NCBI GenBank assembly: GCA_015183035.1 | Contig: JACZZP010000014.1 | Coordinates: 1 to 64,000, forward strand | DNA from: Meloidogyne chitwoodi | Taxonomy: Eukaryota > Nematoda > Chromadorea > Rhabditida > Meloidogynidae | Reading direction: 5' to 3' | Length of the DNA stretch: 64,000 bases | Shown here: piece by piece, positions 32,901 through 42,400 of the stretch | Layout of the letters: each line of letters begins with the position of its first letter | Position numbering within the stretch: position 1 is the first letter of the stretch | Translations under genes and position numbers: made by a program | Notes under the pieces: model-generated | What the model was told of the DNA's origin: nothing | The model's database searches: none | Seen by the model: the letters and a program-made list of their open reading frames with translations, nothing else

Positions 32901-35900
32901 TCGATTTTCGTTTCGATATTTTTGCTATTGTTCGATTTTCGAAATTCTATAATTTCAAGGGTATCTGGTAAGTTAAGCAGCGGTGATATAAATTAAAAAA
33001 GAAGAAAGGTCAGAGAAGTTTTTTCTCTCTCTAACTTCTTTCCTTCCCTGTCATTTTTAATTTTTTCCCTTCATTTTTTCTAGCATGAAGATGATAATAA
33101 AGGGAAAGATTTATCTAAATTTTAATTTTTCCATTCAAGTTCGGTTGTGGTTGAGTGGTTAGTAACATAGTCTGCTTCATTAAATAGGTATAAGTTCGAT
33201 TACCCAACGGTGGATTGAGCCATTTGTTAAAAAATAGTAATAAATAATATGCTGAAAACTAGACAAAATGCCAAAATATGGATGAAATATGGAAAATATG
33301 GACAAAACGCCAAAATATGAAAAAATATGGATTGATAACTCGATTTTTATCTTAACAACATATGATAAAACTACGTTTTTCGTGCGTTTCAGCACCAAAC
33401 TAGTTCAGGAAAAAAATATGGAAATCCATATAAATCCGACCCCTAATCATAATTAATAAAAAAATTAAAGAGTTCAAACAGTTTCGATATCTATGTTCGC
33501 CCTTCCACCATTTGTTCTTCAATGCTTCTAAAATGGTACGCTCTTGAAGCTGAAGAACAGCCTGAGTAGAAATATATTTGATTTACAAAAATGTAGTTAA
33601 GTTCGTAAAAAAGTTCAAAATAAAATTATTTTATAATCATTGCCTGAGAAAATATATCACGCAAAGGTGAGTTTTTGGGAAGAGCAATTCCGTATCCCTT
33701 TGAATCAAGAAGACCACCTATAGTTTGTAGCTGGCAATCCTCGCCAATCCTAAAAATACATTAATAACATGAAAAAATGTTCTACAAATATTTATGTAGT
33801 GAATTTAAGGGTTGAGGTCACTTCAGTACGCCATCTCGTCACAGTACAAACGGAACCATCTCAGTACCAAAAAGTTTTTATACTGAAATAGTGGTTTTTT
33901 CTTCATTTTAATATTCTTCCTTCATTTTTCATAACTTATTTTACTTGGTTCATTTATATTTATTCAAGTTTAGTATGATCATCAAGGAAATATAGGCATT
34001 TTTGAAAAACGCTGACCGAAATGACCCTCTTTGCCTGGGACAGAAATGGCAGTACTGAAATGGCGGTACTGAAGTTGTCCGTTTCAGAATTTAAGATAGG
34101 TAATTTAAAAGGAAACAATTTCCTACCAATATTCAAGCATAGTACTCTCCATTAGATAAGCATAATTTCCGCTTCGAACACGGGAAATCCCTTCACGACT
34201 ACTATTAACAAAAACACTTGGACTTGTTGATTGCATTATAGACCACCTTTGTATTTTTAAATGAATTGCTAAAAGCTAAAAGCAACAAACATTCGCTCAT
34301 AAATGGGAATTTTTGATTCACGAAAAAATTCCATTGTGCTTCCATTTGAAAGTGTTCCTTTAGAATAAATCAAAATTAGTTTTAAACTAAATTTTTACCA
34401 AATTTTATTCGTTGTTGAGCGGCCAAATCAGCACTACCTGAAAGTTAAATGCCTAAATAAGATTTTATTTAAAACAACTTTCAACGGGTGTGCTCATTCG
34501 TTCAACTAAATAAAGATAAAATAAATTAAAAATATTTGAAAATATATTACCGGTTAAAAAGGCAGCAAGTTGTGCGGTATATGAGCTTATAATGATAAGT
34601 GTAAAAAGCCACCTAAAAAGTTATATTCATCTGACAAAGCTAAAATTGCGTGTCCAGACATTTTGTCAACAGAAATTGCACGACATTTCGTCCCAACGGC
34701 AAAAAATCGTGAGCTCTGGTAAACGAAATGTAGTTTTTTGCCGTAGAGACGAAATGTCGTGCAATTTTGTTCGACGAAATGCCCAGGTCCCGCTAAAAAT
34801 TGTGCTACCAAATGACAGCCACAGTACGAGTTGCAGCAGCACGAGGTATAACATCACTACCTTGCTGCATTAACGATCCGACTGCAAACCAAAGACTGTT
34901 TAATAATGAGAACTGATTCTTTTTCTGTTGACGCAAAAATTTATCAAAAATGGTAGCTGACTGTTGCTGTTCAGTTGATGCAACTTTGCTTTGTAAAACT
35001 TGAGGATCATGTCTTCTGCTACCATCCCGTCGCCAACATTTTCGTCGTTCATCAATTTTACTCACATCGTCATACCTTGATTAAATAATTTTTAGCATAT
35101 ATTTTTCAAAAAGATTTCATTTTCCTACCATTCGTAGGGTGAACATTTAGCTAAAATCCACATAGTAGAGGCAATACCGATGTATGCAATACCGAGTGCC
35201 ATCCAAACAGACAGTGAAAGGGGTTCCTTAAATTTTTTATCAGATCAATGATATTTTATCATTTATGAAATTCTCTACCATAAATGCGAAAAAATTAGCT
35301 CCAGGAGTAGAAGACCTTTCCCCTCCATCATCTGCATTTATTCCTCGACGTAAAAGAATGGCAATACCCAAATGCATGAAAGGCAATGTAAAATCTTAAT
35401 TTAATAAAATGAGTTTAAACAGTGCTGGGAAAGTTCCAAAATTTCAAAGGAACTAGTTTCAGTTCCGGAACTGCATTTTTAATTTTCAATGCTTCAGTTC
35501 CATTTCTGGAACTATTTTGGGGTGAGGAACTGTTTCTGACCAGTTCTAGTTCCGGAACAAGTTCCAGTTCCAGAAATTTGTTTGTTCTGTAGTTCCAGTT
35601 CCGGAACTTGAACTTTCCCACCACTGGTTATAAATATGTAAGATGAGATAAACTAAGTATTAAATAATAATTATTGTCATTATTTATATTCACCAACAAC
35701 AGAGACACGGCTGTATGTTATGGTTAAAGCTGAGACTGAAAGATCGGCTTCGTATCTTTGTAATACTCCAATAATGCCATTCCAATGACCATATTCATCC
35801 TCAATGAAGTAATTTAAATATATTATTTATTGGTTTTAGGAGTTTTAAAATTAAAAGTACTTCAACTCCATAGGCTCCATCATCTACTTCAACTAATTCA

Positions 35901-38900
35901 AACGTAAAATTCAACAATTTAGCCATTTCAATAAGCAAATCAATGCAAAATCCTTCATAAGTCAAATTATTGGCTTCAATTTCCTCGTCACTTGTTTCTT
36001 CAAAATATGAGCTCTGTTCATCAGCAGGCCAGCCACGTTGTTGTTGTAAAATATTAAGAGGATTGGCTGTTAATGTTGACGTTTTCTTTCGTATAAATGA
36101 GGATTTTGGCGAGGAAGTTGGAAATTTACGCATAACAAAGGGTTCTTCCTAGGTATTTGATTTGTTAAAATTAATTAAAAATTAATAAACTACGAGATAA
36201 ACAACGACTCTGAGCTTTTCACCTCGAAGATCAGGCAATCCACGTTCACCAATTTTAAAACGCCATTTAGTATTTCTTTCATATTGATTATCGAACTTCC
36301 AACGTTTTTTAATATCGTTCCACTCACCAATCTGTAAAATAAAAAAACAACCATATATATTGTTTGGGTTCACCTCTATAGGCCGAAACCCTATCGAATG
36401 ATCCAATTGCCAATTCGGTCAAATCTCTTAAAACTAGTAGGTCTCGCACAAAATAGGTTCTAGTTGGGGTGTTCTATTACTTCTCAATTTTAGGGCCCAT
36501 GGCCGGTTGTCTTCGACAAACTTGGCTCTATTGGAAGTGTTTTTTATTTTACCGTTTAAGGGATTTAACCAATGGCAAATTCATTCTATATGGTTTAGGG
36601 TTGATCCCTTATTGTTTTGTTACAGGCCATACCTCAATAAAGCTTCCATTAGACAATCGAGTTATGCCAGCAATCGCTGAAACTCCCCTATCACTTTTAC
36701 CGAGTTCGATAGCACTATGTGTAATTCCTTGTTCTCCAAGTTTTCTCATTTCTTCGAGAACTAACATTCCATCAATCCATTGATCATCTGCATCACATAG
36801 CAATTGTTGTGCATGTGGCTCAAGTTGACGTTGCCGAAGTGCTGCTATTGACGAACCAATCATACCGACAGCCTTCAATGCCAAACTCAGATCATACTAA
36901 ATAAAATGTTAGAAATGATACAAAGTATAATATGTAGAACCGTGATGCAAAAGTTCCAAAATTTTCACGGAACTTGTTCCAGTTCCGGAACTATTGTGGG
37001 TGAGGAATAGTTCCGGACCAAGTTTAATTCCGGAACTAGTTCCAGAAATTTAGTAGTTCCATGGTTCCAGTTCCAAACTAGTTCCAGAAAATTGCAGTTC
37101 CAGTTTCGGAACTGGAATTTTTGCATCAGAATATAACACATACATATCATAATTTTTAAAGTATAAAAAATATAAAAATTACTTTAATCGAATGTGTGTG
37201 TCGAACATATTGAAATCCTGTAATATTACAGTGAAATTCAGGACCAAGAAAATCTTCTAACAAGTGCAACTCCTTCAAATAAATTTAATAAAAAGTATTT
37301 TAAATATTACCATATTAGCAATCAAATAGGAATCTCTGTTCTCAGTCATATTCAAACGACTAGCTTGAGTTAAAATTGAATGGACAGTACCAAGATCTTC
37401 TGTATGGATTACCTAAAAATTAAATGTTCAACTGAGGCGAATTTTTCGCCATGGTTTTAATTAGGGTTGATCGAAGTAGAGGTTTTGGGAAAAAACCGAG
37501 ACCGCTGTTGACCGAGGCTGATAAAGCCTAGATCGAGACCGAGATTCAAAATTTACACCGAGATCCGAGGAAAACCGAGGCTTTCCTCGGTCCTCGCCTA
37601 GGTTCACCAAAGTTTAAGAGTCGAGGCTCTCGGTTCTGAGATCGATCTTTGAAAATGGGCGAAGGCCTCTGCTCGGTCTCGGCGAGGTCTTCGCCTCGAG
37701 CAACTCTAGTCTTTCTGAAAAAAGTTTGGGAACGAAAATTTTCAAGAAAATATCTTACGATGTAATAAGGAAAACAAATTGTCAGAACTGACCATATTTG
37801 AATGTCTCAGTATCTTTCGAGCATATTTTAAAAACATAGAATATGTACTTGAATGAGTCTCATGTGGTAGTTTTAAAACTCTAAATGATATTCGAGAATT
37901 AGCAGAGGATCGCCAAAGTCCAAAAAGAGGTAAAAGATGAGCCAACTCTAAAAGGTTGAGTACAATTACTTTAATTAGGGTTTAACAAAACATGCACGAA
38001 CAAATTGTTAACTAACCATGACTGACAACTGTCTCTCCGAAGAGTAACTTAATCTCTCGTTAGTAAGAGGTAGAGAAAGGTAGTTGTCAGTAGAGAAATT
38101 GTATAAAATAAAAAGAATTGTAAATATTTTCTCTACTGACAACTACCTTTCTCTATCTCTTACTGACGAGAGATTAAGTTAAGCTTCGGAGAGACAGTGG
38201 TCAGTTATTGTTAGTTAACAATTTGTTCATGCATGTTTTGTTAAACAATGCTTATAATTAATATTAAACCATCGGAATTTTTGTAAACTAATGTAAACGA
38301 GCTCCATATCATTCTTATGATAAGTTGGATTAGTGCTTGACCCAAGATATCAGCTGTTGGACCTATTTTGAGAACAAATCGGTTTTCTTAAATTTCTGTA
38401 ATTTTTAATAAAGTGGAGGCGCATAAATACCTCTGTCGTAAATTGGTATGTTATCAACAAGGCAAGGAATTCTCAGACGTTTACACCTTTAATATTCCTT
38501 ATATTAATTATCTTTAATTTGAATTAAAAAAGTTACATGCTTAAAAGTGTACGATATTCTGAAGATTCATGTTTGTGTTCATTATACTGGCCACTAAAAG
38601 GAACATAAATTGCAGCAATATTTCGTTGCGCAATGTCACAGAAACGAATATCAGCACTTGTTAATAAAAACAAGAAATTTTGTATTTTTTTAATATTATG
38701 ATTAAATTAGACGCAAAATCATACTTAGCTCTTGCGTCAGATGGGTTAATTAAATCAAGTGAAAAGTCTAATTCTTTTCCATTTTTTACATTCCATTCGT
38801 CGATAGCATGCCTATATTTTTGATGAGAATTTTTTTTAATAAAAAAATGAAAATTCAAATAAAAAATAAATGTATAGAATAAAAAATATATAAGGATATT

Positions 38901-39154
38901 TAGACTTTATTTAAAAAAATAGCTTGTTACTTTATTATTTAAATAAAATGTATATGTATAATTTACCTTAAATTTCGCCAGTGCTGAGTGCCAGAGCCAT
39001 GCAGCGTTCCTAATAATAGTGTTAAAGTTTAAGCATTTTAATAATTTTATTTGCTATAAATTAATTATTTGCCTATATTAAATATCGTAGAAGGTTGATG
39101 TATCGTGTTAGTTAAAGAAAATAAAATTAATATCAATAATATTTGATAATCCAT
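29977..39154 (-). CDS. AMPA/kainate-type ionotropic glutamate receptor subunit
   Basis: 29 exons, 3501 nt, 1166 aa: 39073-39154, 38967-39009, 38725-38811, 38537-38656, 38431-38489, 38270-38362, 37793-37947, 37311-37412, 37183-37272, 36633-36896, 36194-36331, 35861-36148, 35694-35799, 35279-35394, 35129-35226, 34809-35075, 34551-34612, 34479-34505, 34399-34437, 34291-34357, 34127-34246, 33644-33749, 33480-33561, 31841-31885, 31727-31767, 31459-31666, 30990-31053, 30662-30945, 29977-30224. All phases close. Order: signal peptide ([14 protein letters not shown]), amino-terminal domain to ~390, ligand-binding S1 to ~580, M1 at 584-606, pore loop ([12 protein letters not shown], Gln at the Q/R site), M3 ([12 protein letters not shown]) to 723, S2 to ~865, M4 ([16 protein letters not shown]) at ~886-905, and a ~260-residue cytoplasmic tail. 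Agonist contacts remain: Arg in LTITYSR, Ser-Thr in NGST, Glu in LMEST. The S1 proline of APLTIT is Ala. Function: ligand-gated cation channel in neurons. Oddities: 57-residue S1 insertion, Gln in place of Asn in SYTANLAAF, two GC-AG introns. Confidence 0.93.
30320..30518. mobile_element. MITE-A copy 6 in glutamate receptor intron
   Basis: CAGTGATGCAAAAGATCCAG at the left, TTGGAACTTTTGAATCACTG at the right. In the last intron of the receptor gene. Confidence 0.88.
31131..31457. mobile_element. MITE-D copy 2 in glutamate receptor intron
   Basis: AAAATCGGTCACGAAAAATG near the left and GACGCATTTTCCGGAAGCC at the right; the interior has AACACAAAAATG and its inverse. Same family as 22942-23299. 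Confidence 0.8.
32038..32385. mobile_element. MITE-D-like element, divergent copy
   Basis: GGTGGCTCCCGGAAAGTTGG at the left; CTGCCCAATTTTCCTGGTAC at the right. The interior has ~10 units of ACATGAAAAATACAAAAAT with an inverse half. Same plan as MITE-D but with different terminal words (GGGCAGTGG). Confidence 0.7.
32590..33445. mobile_element. Non-autonomous hAT-like DNA transposon, 856 bp
   Basis: Perfect 21-bp terminal inverted repeats beginning TAGGGGTCGGATTTATATGG at 32590 and ending with the exact inverse at 33445. They are flanked by a perfect 8-bp direct duplication ATCATAAT (32582-32589 and 33446-33453). TAGGG ends with 8-bp target duplications are hAT hallmarks. There is no transposase frame; inside are ATATGGAC repeats and a tRNA-like segment near 33138-33213. 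It sits in the 1.6-kb intron between receptor exons 33480-33561 and 31841-31885. Confidence 0.9.
33818..34076 (-). mobile_element. MITE-E copy 2, reverse orientation
   Basis: GTCACTTCAGTACGCCATCT at the left. The body is the reverse complement of 13897-14088 (e.g. CTATATTTCCTTGATGATC). An extra inverted end (GGCAGTACTGAAATGGCGG) is present at the right. Confidence 0.8.
34650..34792. mobile_element. MITE-C copy 3 in receptor intron
   Basis: TGTCCAGACATTTTGTCAAC, then TTGCACGACATTTCGTCCC at the left; GACGAAATGTCGTGCAATTT, then CGACGAAATGCCCAGG at the right. The best preserved foldback of this family. Confidence 0.88.
35419..35629. mobile_element. MITE-A variant with altered ends
   Basis: The internal GTTCCGGAAC structure matches MITE-A, but the ends read CAGTGCTGGGAAAGTTCC and GAACTTTCCCACCACTGG, i.e. 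CTGGGAAAG in place of ATGCAAAAG. A distinct subfamily. Confidence 0.85.
36368..36612. mobile_element. MITE-B copy 6, opposite orientation
   Basis: GTTCACCTCTATAGGCCGAA at the left, AATTGCCAATTCGGTCAAAT next; TTTAGGGTTGATCCC at the right. Reverse orientation relative to 20817-21064. In a receptor intron. Confidence 0.85.
36940..37131. mobile_element. MITE-A copy 8 in receptor intron
   Basis: CGTGATGCAAAAGTTCCAAA at the left; GGAACTGGAATTTTTGCATC at the right. Confidence 0.87.
37460..37712. mobile_element. Foldback element rich in GACCGAG/CTCGGTC
   Basis: TTAGGGTTGATCGAAG at the left is mirrored by CTTCGCCTCGAGCAACTCTA at the right; the interior repeats GAGACCGAG and CTCGGTC. GC-rich for the region. 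In the receptor intron between exons 37793-37947 and 37311-37412. Single copy here. Confidence 0.7.
37978..38248. mobile_element. Near-perfect ~270-bp palindrome in receptor intron
   Basis: GGTTTAACAAAACATGCACG at the left is answered by CATGCATGTTTTGTTAAAC at the right. The arms continue through GACAACTGTCTCTCCGAAG and GTAGTTGTCAGTAGAGAAA to a short A/T centre near 38105-38128. The arms are ~125 bp each with few mismatches. Non-coding. Confidence 0.88.
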
Positions 39155-39495
39155 TAGATAAAATAATAAATATAGTTCAGTGCAAATTCAACAAAATATA
39201 AATAAGTAATAGAAAGATGAGAGTCTTAGCTGGCATTTTTGCTTTGCTTTTGTTTATTTAAACGACTGCATCTCTTTTTTCGGCACAAATTTTGTTTCCC
39301 TTGTGAATTTAAATGCGTTAAAAGGAAAAATTCACAAATCAAATTTTAAATTTGAATGAAATAAAGATTGTTAAAAAAGACGTTAAATTTAGTAAAATAA
39401 GCATAAAATGGAAAGAAATAATTGTTTGAATATTGTTTACTATTTTAAAGAAATATCTTAAATTATCCAACTTTAAAAAATTTATTAGAGTAAAA
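39155..39495. other. Upstream region of the glutamate receptor gene
   Basis: About 340 bp of AT-rich DNA between the receptor start codon and the first satellite monomer. Any proximal promoter must be here; no motif was recognised. Confidence 0.5.
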
Positions 39496-42400
39496 TTAAT
39501 AGAATTTTATTTGAAAAAATATAAAAATAAATAATTATTTCTACATTAATATTCTTGATCAAAAATGAAAAAGTTATATTTATAACAGATTTATAAAATT
39601 TATTGAAAAATTTCTTATATCTCAATTATTTCCAATTCTTTATTAATAGAATTTTATTTGAAAAAATATAAAAATAAATAATTATTTCTACATTAATATT
39701 CTTGATCAAAAATGAAAAAGTTATATTTATAACAGATTTATAAAATTTATTGAAAAATTTCTTATATCTCAATTATTTCCAATTCTTTATTAATAGAATT
39801 TTATTTGAAAAAATATAAAAATAAATAATTATTTCTACATTAATATTCTTGATCAAAAATGAAAAAGTTATATTTATAACAGATTTATAAAATTTATTGA
39901 AAAATTTCTTATATCTCAATTATTCCCAATTCTTTATTAATAAAATTTTATTTGAAAAATTATAAAAATAAATAATTATTTCTACATTAATATTCTTGAT
40001 CAAAAATGAAAAAGTTATATTTATAACAGATTTATAAAATTTATTGAAAAATTTCTTATATCTCAATTATTTCCAATTCTTTATTAATAGAATTTTATTT
40101 GAAAAAATATAAAAATAAATAATTATTTCTACATTAATATTCTTGATCAAAAATGAAAAAGTTATATTTATAACAGCTTTATAAAATTTATTGAAAAATT
40201 TCTTATATCTCAATTATTTCCAATTCTTTATTAATAGAATTTTATTTGAAAAAATATAAAAATAAATAATTATTTCTACATTAATATTCTTGATCAAAAA
40301 TGAAAAAGTTATATTTATAACAGATTTATAAAATTTATTGAAAAATTTCTTATATCTCAATTATTTCCAATTCTTTATTAATAGAATTTTATTTGAAAAA
40401 ATATAAAAATAAATAATTATTTCTACATTAATATTCTTGATCAAAAATGAAAAAGTTATATTTATAACAGATTTATAAAATTTATTGAAAAATTTCTTAT
40501 ATCTCAATTATTCCCAATTCTTTATTAATAAAATTTTATTTGAAAAATTATAAAAATAAATAATTATTTCTACATTAATATTCTTGATCAAAAATGAAAA
40601 AGTTATATTTATAACAGATTTATAAAATTTATTGAAAAATTTCTTATATCTCAATTATTCCCAATTCTTTATTAATAGAATTTTATTTGAAAAAATATAA
40701 AAATAAATAATTATTTCTACATTAATATTCTTGATCAAAAATGAAAAAGTTATATTTATAACAGATTTATAAAATTTATTGAAAAATTTCTTATATCTCA
40801 ATTATTCCCAATTCTTTATTAATAGAATTTTATTTGAAAAAATATAAAAATAAATAATTATTTCTACATTAATATTCTTGATCAAAAATGAAAAAGTTAT
40901 ATTTATAACAGATTTATAAAATTTATTGAAAAATTTCTTATATCTCAATTATTCCCAATTCTTTATTAATAAAATTTTATTTGAAAAATTATAAAAATAA
41001 ATAATTATTTCTACATTAATATTCTTGATCAAAAATGAAAAAGTTATATTTATAACAGATTTATAAAATTTATTGAAAAATTTCTTATATCTCAATTATT
41101 TCCAATTCTTTATTAATAGAATTTTATTTGAAAAAATATAAAAATAAATAATTATTTCTACATTAATATTCTTGATCAAAAATGAAAAAGTTATATTTAT
41201 AACAGCTTTATAAAATTTATTGAAAAATTTCTTATATCTCAATTATTTCCAATTCTTTATTAATAGAATTTTATTTGAAAAAATATAAAAATAAATAATT
41301 ATTTCTACATTAATATTCTTGATCAAAAATGAAAAAGTTATATTTATAACAGATTTATAAAATTTATTGAAAAATTTCTTATATCTCAATTATTTCCAAT
41401 TCTTTATTAATAGAATTTTATTTGAAAAAATATAAAAATAAATAATTATTTCTACATTAATATTCTTGATCAAAAATGAAAAAGTTATATTTATAACAGA
41501 TTTATAAAATTTATTGAAAAATTTCTTATATCTCAATTATTCCCAATTCTTTATTAATAAAATTTTATTTGAAAAATTATAAAAATAAATAATTATTTCT
41601 ACATTAATATTCTTGATCAAAAATGAAAAAGTTATATTTATAACAGATTTATAAAATTTATTGAAAAATTTCTTATATCTCAATTATTCCCAATTCTTTA
41701 TTAATAGAATTTTATTTGAAAAAATATAAAAATAAATAATTATTTCTACATTAATATTCTTGATCAAAAATGAAAAAGTTATATTTATAACAGATTTATA
41801 AAATTTATTGAAAAATTTCTTATATCTCAATTATTCCCAATTCTTTATTAATAGAATTTTATTTGAAAAAATATAAAAATAAATAATTATTTCTACATTA
41901 ATATTCTTGATCAAAAATGAAAAAGTTATATTTATAACAGATTTATAAAATTTATTGAAAAATTTCTTATATCTCAATTATTCCCAATTCTTTATTAATA
42001 AAATTTTATTTGAAAAATTATAAAAATAAATAATTATTTCTACATTAATATTCTTGATCAAAAATGAAAAAGTTATATTTATAACAGATTTATAAAATTT
42101 ATTGAAAAATTTCTTATATCTCAATTATTTCCAATTCTTTATTAATAGAATTTTATTTGAAAAAATATAAAAATAAATAATTATTTCTACATTAATATTC
42201 TTGATCAAAAATGAAAAAGTTATATTTATAACAGATTTATAAAATTTATTGAAAAATTTCTTATATCTCAATTATTTCCAATTCTTTATTAATAGAATTT
42301 TATTTGAAAAAATATAAAAATAAATAATTATTTCTACATTAATATTCTTGATCAAAAATGAAAAAGTTATATTTATAACAGATTTATAAAATTTATTGAA

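Noticed and set aside
34587..34873. Overlapping frames near a receptor exon
   Set aside because: They translate a MITE-C foldback and the antisense of exon 34809-35075.
36469..36783. Plus-strand frame of 104 codons
   Set aside because: Covers a MITE-B copy plus the antisense of receptor exon 36633-36896.
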